Shown here in pieces: positions 51,761-60,322 of a stretch of DNA of 64,000 nucleotides. The notes below the pieces were generated by a model. The model saw only the letters and a list, made by a program, of their open reading frames with translations. It did no database searches and was not told the DNA's origin. Source of the stretch: Rhabdobacter roseus (GTDB taxonomy: Bacteria; Bacteroidota; Bacteroidia; Cytophagales; Spirosomataceae); the NCBI RefSeq assembly GCF_014202275.1, contig NZ_JACHGF010000002.1:1-64000 (forward strand), written 5' to 3'. Within the stretch, counting starts at the first letter, position 1; every line of letters starts with the position of its first letter. Both the position numbers and the translations under genes were made by a program.

Positions 51761-53485
51761 TCATTTCCCGTGGATTTTTTCATTCTTGCCCTGTGACGGC
51801 TGCTTTAGGCGTTCAATCTCCTTCGCGAGCTGACGCATCAAGGCCCTCATCTCTTCACCTTCAGCCTTTAACATCAGGTTCTCCTTCTTCACTTCCAGCA
51901 GGTAAAGCGTGAGCTCCTCAATTTTCTCCAGCAGCAGGGCATCCGTTCGGTGCAGATCGTTGCCTTGCTGGACCATTTCTTCGGCACTGGGTACGTCCGG
52001 CAGGTGGCGGTGCTGCTTGATGAAGGCCTCCGTCTCGGCCAACGGCCGCAGCTTATAGTCATCGCGGAAGACGTTGTCCCGCCATTCGTCGGTGCTTTTG
52101 AGGGCCACCTTGATCCGCTCGGTGAGAATGCCCTCCGATACGTAAAGTTGGTAGCCGGTCGGCAAAGTGTTGAATCCGGAGCCGATGAGCACGCCGCCAC
52201 CATTGCGGTTGAGCAGGTGATCCTGTGCGGTCCGCTCCCAGTTGCTTTCCCCGGGAGCTAGCTCCCGTGCCCCGGCGGTGCTGGCTTTCATGACGTTGCC
52301 GTTGGCATCTACGTAGAGGGGATAGATCGTGCCGATGCTGGTGGGTAGGTTTTCCAAGCGCACGCCGGTGGCGGTGGTGCCGCCTGTGGTCACATGCAGG
52401 CGGGCGGTGGGTGCTGTGTTGCCAATGCCGATCTTTGCCAGATCTGACCCTAAAATCACGGAGTTACTCTGGCTAACTTTCGCGGCGGCCCCAACGGCCG
52501 TAGCGTTGGTCAGGTTAGGAGCGAGCACGTTGGATTCAAAACCAATCAGCGTGTTGGAGTTTCCGGTTTCGTTCCCTAATCCGCTATTACTACCCAGGAA
52601 GACATTGCGAAATCCGGATGAATTATTCAATCCGGCTTGTGACCCCAACAGGATATTGTTTGACCCGTTATTGACCTGCCCCGCCCGGTAGCCAATGAAT
52701 ACGTTGACCTGTCCGTTATTAGGGGTACTGCTGGTGCCTTTTCCCGAATCATGGCCCAGGTAAAAATTATAGCTTCCGGTTGCGTACTGTCCCGCCGAAT
52801 TACCGGCAAAAAAATTATAGCTTCCCGTTGCGTACTGCCCGGCAGAGGTGCCGATATTGACGTTGAGGGAGCCGGTTTGGTTGGCATGGCCCGCCGCAAA
52901 GCCAATGCTGATGTTGCTGTTTCCCGTGGTGTTGGAATACCCCGCTTGGGCACCTATAAAAATATTTCGTATGCCGGTATTACCGGTCCCCGGTGTAAAT
53001 CCGCCTCCCGCGTCATTCCCAATAAATACATTATGGGTACCCGTGCTGAAGTTGATGCCAGCATTGGTGCCAAGGATGGTATTGTTGGATCCTGGTGCTC
53101 TCAGAAACGGGACGTTGTTAATTCTCAGCCCGCTTCCCGTGGAGACATTGATATCCCCGTTGACGTGCAAGCGTTGTAGGGGCGTGGCCGTCCCGATGCC
53201 CACGTTACCGGGTAGGTAGTTGATGTGGGAGCCCGAGGCGTTCCAGAGGGTACTGCCGCTGCCCCCGGCCGAATCCTTGACCAGGATCATGAGCCCGTTG
53301 GCATCCAGGGAGAGTACCTTGCCGTTCCAGGGGGCGGTGGGGGAACTGGCGTTTAGGGCGGCGTGCCGGAGCCCGGCGTTGCCCACGACCAGCGGTTGCT
53401 GGGCTGGGGTGATGATTTTGTTCTGGGCCAGGGTCGCACTGGCGACTAGAACCAGCAGAGTAGGGAGGGTAAAGCAGTGCTTCAT
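51761..53485 (-). CDS. Head-repeat adhesin-like protein, array member 1
   Basis: 574 residues from the ATG at 53483-53485; an ATG 54 bases upstream (53539) would put non-signal sequence ahead of the signal peptide MKHCFTLPTLLVLVASATLA. The head region includes a locally duplicated unit (QYATGSYNF twice, near 52770-52830). The C-terminal block and coiled coil match the family, ending in a Lys/Gln-rich tail. As the most upstream gene of the array it probably contains the first promoter, to the right of 53485. Confidence 0.88.
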   Translation of the reverse strand: MKHCFTLPTLLVLVASATLAQNKIITPAQQPLVVGNAGLRHAALNASSPTAPWNGKVLSLDANGLMILVKDSAGGSGSTLWNASGSHINYLPGNVGIGTATPLQRLHVNGDINVSTGSGLRINNVPFLRAPGSNNTILGTNAGINFSTGTHNVFIGNDAGGGFTPGTGNTGIRNIFIGAQAGYSNTTGNSNISIGFAAGHANQTGSLNVNIGTSAGQYATGSYNFFAGNSAGQYATGSYNFYLGHDSGKGTSSTPNNGQVNVFIGYRAGQVNNGSNNILLGSQAGLNNSSGFRNVFLGSNSGLGNETGNSNTLIGFESNVLAPNLTNATAVGAAAKVSQSNSVILGSDLAKIGIGNTAPTARLHVTTGGTTATGVRLENLPTSIGTIYPLYVDANGNVMKASTAGARELAPGESNWERTAQDHLLNRNGGGVLIGSGFNTLPTGYQLYVSEGILTERIKVALKSTDEWRDNVFRDDYKLRPLAETEAFIKQHRHLPDVPSAEEMVQQGNDLHRTDALLLEKIEELTLYLLEVKKENLMLKAEGEEMRALMRQLAKEIERLKQPSQGKNEKIHGK

Positions 53486-54041
53486 CGCAAAGAGGTAGGG
53501 TTGGTGGGACTTGGAAGGCAACGTAACAATACTAAGCAATTTGCCAGAATTCTAAGCGCGGCTCTGGAAAAAATACCGTAAAAAGCGAGGGAATTAGCCT
53601 ACATTCCGCGGAAATATCAAATTGGTGCCAAGGCGCTGAAAGACAGGAGGCTGACCCCAAGTAGCAATGAGTAAGAAAAATATTGTATTTTTTTGGATGA
53701 TTTTTTTGGAACCAATACCAAAATAGCTATATCTTGCTGCAAGCTCTTCTTTATGAGCTGCCTCGCACTTCATCCTTTGACGAACTCTTTCATTCGATCG
53801 CCGCTAGTATAGCGGACCATACGATCGGTATGGACTGGACGCGCATGAACTCAACAAACCCTATTTTATAACCTCTATCTAACTACGACTATGTCCCCCT
53901 TAAAAGATCCCTACCGTCACTGCTCCGCTCGGCCCTGTCCGGCCTCCTAGCGGTTTTTCCTTCGTTTATTCTTCACGTGTATACCCTACCGTCAGCGGCT
54001 GACGGGCTGGTCTGCTGTATCCACCGTTTCCTGCTCTTCCT
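53486..54041. other. Divergent promoter region with a candidate -33/-7 element
   Basis: About 550 bases between the minus-strand array and the plus-strand surface-protein genes. TTTG at 53705-53708 and tatatcttg at 53728-53736 are spaced like the Bacteroidota -33/-7 elements (about 19 bases apart; the -7 part is imperfect). Runs of T near 53690-53707 add to the AT-richness. No gene was supported; small open frames at 53668 and 53891 are probably chance. Confidence 0.4.
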
Positions 54042-55136
54042 ATGAAGCAACTCTCTCTTTTACTGTGGTCCCTGTGGGGATTAACCTTGTCGACCTACGC
54101 CCAACTGCCGGACCAGGTGTCAATTACCCTAAGTACCGACGGTGACTTGTCCCTGGTGGGAAGCCCCCGCTCGGATAAGGTCTCGACGAACCAGGGGCAG
54201 AAACCCGAGAAGGAACGCCTTATCAAACAATTTGGCGAGTCCAAGGAGGTAAAGATTTTCACAACGCCCGCGGATGTCCAGAAATCCAAGCGACACGAAA
54301 AGCTGGAAGTAAACATTCCGACCCGTTCCAGCGTACGCTTTCGCACGCAGGAGGGGGCAGTTACCCTTAGTGATTTGGAGGCTTCCCTAACGGGGCAGGC
54401 GCGCCGCGGCAGCCTGGTGCTGAACCGCCTGAAGGGGGAGGTAGACCTGGTCCTTGACCAGGGGGATATTCAGGCTACGGAGGTCGAAGCGCGGGGGCTC
54501 CTGATTGCCCGTCAGGGAAACATTCACCTCACGGATGTGACCGGTTTGGTGGACGCCCGGGCCCCGCAGGGTCGGCTCGCCATTACCATCGGGCCGACCT
54601 ACTACAAGAAAAGACCCCAACCGCTGGCCATCGAATTGGAAGCGGCAGATGTGGAAATTACCAGCGCGCCCTACGGGGGAAACATACGATTAGGAAACGG
54701 TTCGCTGGCCGTTTCCAAAGTCAGTGCCCCCCTAAGGATTGAAGCGGATGAAGCCTCCATTTCCCTGCGGGAAGTAGGCGCGGCGCTCACGGTAAAAAAT
54801 CGAGGGGCGATCAACGTACAATTAGTTCCCTTCGAAGAGAAGTCGGGGGAAAGCCAGGATGTTGCTATTGAGGCCCAGAACGGGGATGTAACCTTAGAAC
54901 TAGCCAAAAACTTTGTGGGTACCCTTCAGCTATGGTTTACGGAAGACAATCCAGTCAGTACACAAGCACCAATTACCAGTACCATCGCGCTGGGGACCGC
55001 CGATGTCGTAGAAAATAGCCAGAATGGAGGAAAGGTGCTTGTGCGGGAAACCTTCTACTGGGTGATCGTGGGAAGAGGGGCGGGCCCTTTGGTCGTCGTG
55101 CACGTGACGAACGGAAAAATAACCCTTAAAAATTGA
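54042..55136 (+). CDS. Secreted beta-strand-repeat protein (DUF4097-like)
   Basis: 364 residues with signal MKQLSLLLWSLWGLTLSTYA. The mature part alternates short hydrophobic strands and turns: VNIPTRSSVRFRTQEGAVTL, RGSLVLNRLKGEVDLVLDQG and IQATEVEARGLLIARQGNIH are examples. This is the pattern of DUF4097-type beta-helix or adhesion proteins (NGDVTLEL, GNGSLAV). No enzyme motif. It leads a plus-strand row of surface proteins with an eight-base gap to the next gene, so an operon is likely. Confidence 0.78.
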   Translation: MKQLSLLLWSLWGLTLSTYAQLPDQVSITLSTDGDLSLVGSPRSDKVSTNQGQKPEKERLIKQFGESKEVKIFTTPADVQKSKRHEKLEVNIPTRSSVRFRTQEGAVTLSDLEASLTGQARRGSLVLNRLKGEVDLVLDQGDIQATEVEARGLLIARQGNIHLTDVTGLVDARAPQGRLAITIGPTYYKKRPQPLAIELEAADVEITSAPYGGNIRLGNGSLAVSKVSAPLRIEADEASISLREVGAALTVKNRGAINVQLVPFEEKSGESQDVAIEAQNGDVTLELAKNFVGTLQLWFTEDNPVSTQAPITSTIALGTADVVENSQNGGKVLVRETFYWVIVGRGAGPLVVVHVTNGKITLKN

Positions 55137-55143
55137 CCGAAGC

Positions 55144-56949
55144 ATGAAAAACTGGACACTATTTTTCCTCTTGTTGATAGCGCCCTTTGTGGGTTTTTCC
55201 CAAAATTTGTGGACTGGCAATGTGAACAGCGATTGGAACGAGGCTGGAAACTGGTCACTCGGCACGGTGCCGGGCCCTACGACGGTCGTACATATTAAAT
55301 CAACGGTCAATAAACCGTATCCGGTGCTGAGTGGGAATGTAGAAATTGACTCCCTGAACATGTATACCAGCGGGTCGGGGGGGGCGCTTTACCTAGGGCC
55401 CCATGAGCTTAAAGCAGGGGTATTTTTTGGGGCACATTCTCATATTTTTTCCGAGGGGGGGACGCTACGGATATCCATGCTCCGCCTTTGCAGTGGGATG
55501 AATTTTTATGGGAACCTGACCCTTCGTACCGACCATGGGGTGCTCGGTAGCTTGGATGCGGGCAATACCTTTCACGGTGATTTAACGGTGTATGCCAACC
55601 CGCACATAACCGGCCCCTCCTGCTGGCCCTGCGGAAGTTTAACGTTTAGCAATACTTTCCCGGATACGTTCAGAGGGAATTGCGTCTTTATCAAAAAGAA
55701 TGCGGGTAGTCTCGTATTTGGAGTAAATCCGGTTCACATCGTTTTCGAAAAAAAGGTTACGTTCATCGACAGCAGCAGCACCGGTATGAACCTGGGTTTT
55801 ACCCAGAGAGGGGGCTCGGTCACCTTTTTGGATAGTGTTTTCTTTCGTGTGAACAACTCCTGGGTCAGATTTCAGGGCAACTTTGATTTTCAGGCACCGG
55901 TGACCTTTCGTCAGACCGGAGGAGAAATTGAACTGACCAATTGGACCGATGCGGCAAATGTAGCCAAACCAACCTACATTCGATTTCGCAAGGATGTCTT
56001 GCTGGATTTGTCGGGGGGCTCCCTGGCTTTTGGTAGCTGGCCATGGAATAATGTAATCAATCGCTCCGTCATTGACTCGGGAGGGACCATTCGCCCGGTT
56101 GGGCAGGGATTTCGCGGGGGATCACTCTCCCTCCATACCATCACGATCCATTCTCCGCACACGCAGATCTTGGCGTCCACCAATTCCCATACTGCCAGTA
56201 TAAGAACCAAGGTTATTTTCAATAATGCGGAAGTCCACGGAAGCATCCAGGTGAAGGCCGATGACATTGATCTGATAGGCACAACCTTTTTGGGCAAGGC
56301 CATCCTGGAGAAGGGGGGCTATGCCGCACAGCCCAATAGTAAGGGGGGCAATACCTTCTATAAACCCGTCGAGCTGATCAATTCCGGCGGTTATGACTGG
56401 AATTTGGGCGTAGAATATTCTAATGTGTACCGGGATAGCGTGCTCATCTCCCTGAGTGGCACGGGCCACCACCAGATGGACAGCAACCGAGGGGCTCGTT
56501 TTAAGGTGGGGAAATACGGATCGCTCTTCGAGGGGCCGGTCCGTATTATAACGGCAGCGACGCATTCGGGCGATATAGAACTAGAAAGCAATGGAAATAC
56601 GGAGTTCAGGGACATGGTCGATATCAGCGGGTTCAAGAGCGGGCAGCTTACCTTTACGAACAGCCAGTTTCGGGGGGTGGGGCTAAACCGAACGCTAGCG
56701 TCAGCCCATCCCGACATGAAACTGGTCTTAGACGATCGTTGCCTGTTCGAGGGGCCGGTATTCATCCAGGTACCCCGCTTTGGCTCGGATTTCACGACCT
56801 TCCAGAAACCGGCGGTGATCCAAAAGACGGGACCCGGGGACGATACCAGCGTGGGGGGCAACACCTTCCACGGGCAGGTGCAGTTCCTCAACACGGCCGC
56901 TTCGGGCCAACTGCATCTACTCTCCGGCGACGATAAACTCATCAAGTAG
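55144..56949 (+). CDS. Secreted beta-helix-like protein with N-terminal W-G-N-W module
   Basis: 601 residues, signal peptide ending VGFSQ. It opens with NLWTGNVNSDWNEAGNWSLG followed by TVPG, a module that recurs in the genes at 30646 and 60323. The long remainder is strand-rich with repeated GNTFHG/STGMN-type turns (GNTFHGDLTV, FRGNCVFIKK, GGSVTFLDSVF, GNTFYKPVEL, GNTFHGQVQF). These are typical of parallel beta-helix surface proteins. No C-terminal sorting domain is visible. It sits between the DUF4097-like gene and an RHS gene in the same direction (gaps of 7 and 18 bases). Confidence 0.75.
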   Translation: MKNWTLFFLLLIAPFVGFSQNLWTGNVNSDWNEAGNWSLGTVPGPTTVVHIKSTVNKPYPVLSGNVEIDSLNMYTSGSGGALYLGPHELKAGVFFGAHSHIFSEGGTLRISMLRLCSGMNFYGNLTLRTDHGVLGSLDAGNTFHGDLTVYANPHITGPSCWPCGSLTFSNTFPDTFRGNCVFIKKNAGSLVFGVNPVHIVFEKKVTFIDSSSTGMNLGFTQRGGSVTFLDSVFFRVNNSWVRFQGNFDFQAPVTFRQTGGEIELTNWTDAANVAKPTYIRFRKDVLLDLSGGSLAFGSWPWNNVINRSVIDSGGTIRPVGQGFRGGSLSLHTITIHSPHTQILASTNSHTASIRTKVIFNNAEVHGSIQVKADDIDLIGTTFLGKAILEKGGYAAQPNSKGGNTFYKPVELINSGGYDWNLGVEYSNVYRDSVLISLSGTGHHQMDSNRGARFKVGKYGSLFEGPVRIITAATHSGDIELESNGNTEFRDMVDISGFKSGQLTFTNSQFRGVGLNRTLASAHPDMKLVLDDRCLFEGPVFIQVPRFGSDFTTFQKPAVIQKTGPGDDTSVGGNTFHGQVQFLNTAASGQLHLLSGDDKLIK

Positions 56950-56967
56950 CATCCACCTTCCTTTCCT

Positions 56968-59900
56968 ATGCCTCAACGTATATCCCTCCTCAAAGGTAAC
57001 CGGGCTCTCCTGAGAGCTCTATTTTTCCTGGTGCTGATCCCTGCCGGCGTGAAAGCCCAGTTTCAGAAGCCGGACGTGAACATGCCCAGTCCGAACGCCG
57101 CCAGCCTGGGCCTCTACGGGGAAGTCCCCGTGTCGCTCTACACCGGAACGCCCTCCATTGACATTCCCCTCTATACACTCGAAGAGGGCAAGATCAAGGT
57201 GCCCATCAGCCTGAGCTACCATGCTTCGGGGGTGCGGGTCAACCAGCACCCGGGTTGGGTGGGTCTCAACTGGAACCTTAACGCCGGGGGAGCCATCACC
57301 CGGGTGGTGAAGGATCTTCCGGACGATAAGGACTTATCCAAAGCAGGCGTCGAAAGGAAGTATGGCTACTATTTTAACCAGGAAATACACAATCATTCTA
57401 ATTGGGATTCAAAACTACATATTCAATTTTTAATTACATACGCTAGGAGCTCTGGAGCTGCGACCTTTGCCCAAATGGATACAGAACCTGATGAGTTCTC
57501 CTTTAACTTTATGGGATACAGCGGGAAGTTTTATTTAAATGGAGAGGGCAAGTGGCAGGTGCGAAGCGATCAATACGTTCAGGTTGAGCTGATGGAAGAG
57601 GTGATGCTGGATGTGCCCGATGATATGAATTTACCCCCGGACCGGGACCATTCCTTTGAGGCTCAAGAGTTTGAGGATATCAAGAAGACCTTCAAAGGAT
57701 TCATTCTTACGACCGAGGATGGGACCCGCTACGAGTTCGGTGGTCAGGCCAGCGCCATCGAGTATTCGGTTCCTTTTTTTAGTCAATATGAATCGAACTG
57801 GGAAGCCGATTCCTGGTATTTAACGAAGATTACTAGCCCAGAAGGACAGCAGGTGGTGCTAACCTACGAGGTGTCTCCGGCGGGACAAGGCAAGTACATA
57901 GGTACCTTTGCCCCTTCCGTTTACTTTGTCCCCTCTACCTGGACGGATATGGAGCCATGGGGGCTCCAACCAATACTTAATTGGCTTGGGGTAACATCCG
58001 GAGGAGGAACAATACCTTGTATTGCGGATATGAATATGGGAAGAGCCACGCAAGGCGTACTTTACAATGGACAACTCATTCGGGCTACGTATTTGAAACG
58101 CATCGAAAGTGCTACGACCCGTATCAACTTCGATACGGCCCCTACCGTTGAGCTGAAATACGCCAACCGGCTCTTTGAAAATCACATGATGGACGTGTGG
58201 CGAAACACGGGGACCGTCTGTGATATGTTTCCCTACCTCTACCATAAAAATGAGTACCAGTGCGGGCAAGAAGACAATAACGATAGTTTATCTACCGTTC
58301 TGCGTCGGGTACTGGACCAGATGGTCTGGCGGCAACTCAATAACCTTGAAGTGGTGGAAAAGGCGACGGATAGCCGGGTCGCCTACCGGGAGCTGCACTA
58401 CACGGCTACGGAAGCCGAACGCCTGCGACTGCTGTCGGTGCATTTTCAAGATAAGGCCAATCCACTCTGCGCCTCCCGCTACGATCTGGACTACTACCAT
58501 ACACCGGGCAACGAGCTACCGGATTACCTGGACGTGGGAGACCAGACCGACCATTGGGGCTTTTTCAATAAAAATGCAAAACCCCTGGGGTCACCAGGCT
58601 ACCTGGCCAGCATCAATAGCGATCCTGACCTGCCTACTTCCATGCCCCTAAAAATGGCCATCTTCCAACAGTTTTATAATCATAAGGAAGCCAGCGAAGA
58701 TATTCTCGTGCTACAGGAAGGGAGCTTGCGTAAAGTTACTTATCCCACGGGGGGCTACTCGGAATTTACCTACGAGCGGCATGCGGCTAGTCAATACCTA
58801 CACGCATGGAGGAATGGGGATCTTACCCTGATGTCCGAAGCTGATCTGAAAATCGGGGGACTGAGAATCAGGGAAATTAGCAGCCACGATGGCACCCTGG
58901 CTAAAATTCAACGCTATGAATATACGGATGGAACAAGCTCCAGCGGTATTCTGGCGGGCAAGCATCAGTACCACTGGCCGGAATACCGGGTAGAAGCATC
59001 GACAAGCTCCGATATCACGTATTACCGAGAAGTTTTTTCCTACCAGAACCTGCTTCCGACGGGCATCAATGCCCAGGGGAGTCACATTGGTTACCGGCAG
59101 GTCAAAGAGGTGCAGTCGGACGGTAGCTACACCCTGCATCGGTTTACGAACTATGAATCGGACTACCCAACCGATCGGCTGCGCCACATGGATGTGGCGG
59201 TAGACCTCTCCAAACGGATGCAAAGCGTAGGGGCGCAGTACGATCCCCGTATCGACCGATCCTGGGAGCGGGGACAGCTATTGAGCCAGGAGATTTACAA
59301 CAGCGCCCATCAGCTATTGCTCCGTCGCCAAAACAGCTACCAGCGGCTTTCCTCGGATTACGTCCGATCTGCCAGCGCCAGTTCTTTTGTCGTGTGTCGA
59401 GCAAACCCGGAATTCGCACCAAGCCATGCGCGGGTGTATACCGGATTACCTTACCGGTACGAAACCCATCTGTTTCGCCGGGTGCGCGAAGAAGTGTTTC
59501 AGCACGACGTAGAAGATCCGACGGCCTACTCCCTGGACGTCACCGAGTACAGCTATAACCAGCAGGGCTTCCCCGTGGACGTCAAGCACACGCGCAACGA
59601 CAGCTACACCCGCACCAAGAACCGCTACGTAGGTGACTACGTTTTCTCGCACCCGGCCCCCAGCTTTGCCGATCCGCAGGCCGAGCTCCTGCACCGCATG
59701 CAGCAGCGGGGGATGGTCGGCCGCCTGGTCGAGCAGCAGGTCTGGAACAACCAAACGCCCGGCGTCAGCAGCCCCACGGGCCCCGAGCGGCTGGTGGAAG
59801 GTTACCTCAATACCTTCCGGGATTACAGCAGCCCGGCCCAGCTAGCGGCCGGACAGCTCAACCTGCAGGTACAGCACACCCGCCGCTTCGTCAGCGCCAC

Positions 59901-60312
59901 GCCGCCCACCTCGGCTCCCCTGTCCAGCCTGGGCGCGACGGGCAGCGTCTACGCCTTCACGGCCGATAGCCGCTACACCAGGACCGAAGTCGAGTTCGCC
60001 CCCGACGCCACGGGCTATACCGCCTGGGGCGAGCCCCAGCATTTCAGGGGGGCGGACGAGATCTGGACCACCTTAGACTGGGGAACCGGGGCCCAGAGCA
60101 GCCGCCTGCTCGCCCGCAGCCAGGGTGCGCTCACGACCACCTTCGAGTACAGCCAGCCGCTGGTGGGCGTTTCCAAGATCACCGATCCGACCGGCTACTG
60201 GAAGACCTACGAGTACGACGGCTTCAATCGGCTGCTCCGGGTGAAAGACCCCCAGGGCCGCAGCCTGCAGGCCTACCGCTATTTCCTCACCAACAGCCAG
60301 GGCTGTCCCTGA
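56968..60312 (+). CDS. RHS-type secreted protein ending just inside the RHS repeat region
   Basis: 1,114 residues, signal peptide ending GVKAQ. After it come PDVNMPSPNAASLGLYGEVP and VPISLSYHASGVRVNQHPGW with VGLNWNLNAGGAITRVV, the usual start of Bacteroidota RHS shell proteins. A long strand-rich body follows (YD-type repeats such as YRYETHLFRRVREEVFQH). It ends at EYDGFNRLLRVKDPQGRSLQ ... NSQGCP, an RHS-core-like motif followed directly by a stop, without a toxin tail. The next gene, with its own signal and more RHS sequence, begins 10 bases later, so the two may act as parts of one assembly. Base composition shifts sharply inside this gene (AT-rich patches before ~59.0 kb, very GC-rich from ~59.5 kb). 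Confidence 0.88.
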   Translation: MPQRISLLKGNRALLRALFFLVLIPAGVKAQFQKPDVNMPSPNAASLGLYGEVPVSLYTGTPSIDIPLYTLEEGKIKVPISLSYHASGVRVNQHPGWVGLNWNLNAGGAITRVVKDLPDDKDLSKAGVERKYGYYFNQEIHNHSNWDSKLHIQFLITYARSSGAATFAQMDTEPDEFSFNFMGYSGKFYLNGEGKWQVRSDQYVQVELMEEVMLDVPDDMNLPPDRDHSFEAQEFEDIKKTFKGFILTTEDGTRYEFGGQASAIEYSVPFFSQYESNWEADSWYLTKITSPEGQQVVLTYEVSPAGQGKYIGTFAPSVYFVPSTWTDMEPWGLQPILNWLGVTSGGGTIPCIADMNMGRATQGVLYNGQLIRATYLKRIESATTRINFDTAPTVELKYANRLFENHMMDVWRNTGTVCDMFPYLYHKNEYQCGQEDNNDSLSTVLRRVLDQMVWRQLNNLEVVEKATDSRVAYRELHYTATEAERLRLLSVHFQDKANPLCASRYDLDYYHTPGNELPDYLDVGDQTDHWGFFNKNAKPLGSPGYLASINSDPDLPTSMPLKMAIFQQFYNHKEASEDILVLQEGSLRKVTYPTGGYSEFTYERHAASQYLHAWRNGDLTLMSEADLKIGGLRIREISSHDGTLAKIQRYEYTDGTSSSGILAGKHQYHWPEYRVEASTSSDITYYREVFSYQNLLPTGINAQGSHIGYRQVKEVQSDGSYTLHRFTNYESDYPTDRLRHMDVAVDLSKRMQSVGAQYDPRIDRSWERGQLLSQEIYNSAHQLLLRRQNSYQRLSSDYVRSASASSFVVCRANPEFAPSHARVYTGLPYRYETHLFRRVREEVFQHDVEDPTAYSLDVTEYSYNQQGFPVDVKHTRNDSYTRTKNRYVGDYVFSHPAPSFADPQAELLHRMQQRGMVGRLVEQQVWNNQTPGVSSPTGPERLVEGYLNTFRDYSSPAQLAAGQLNLQVQHTRRFVSATPPTSAPLSSLGATGSVYAFTADSRYTRTEVEFAPDATGYTAWGEPQHFRGADEIWTTLDWGTGAQSSRLLARSQGALTTTFEYSQPLVGVSKITDPTGYWKTYEYDGFNRLLRVKDPQGRSLQAYRYFLTNSQGCP

Positions 60313-60322
60313 TCCCGCCGCC

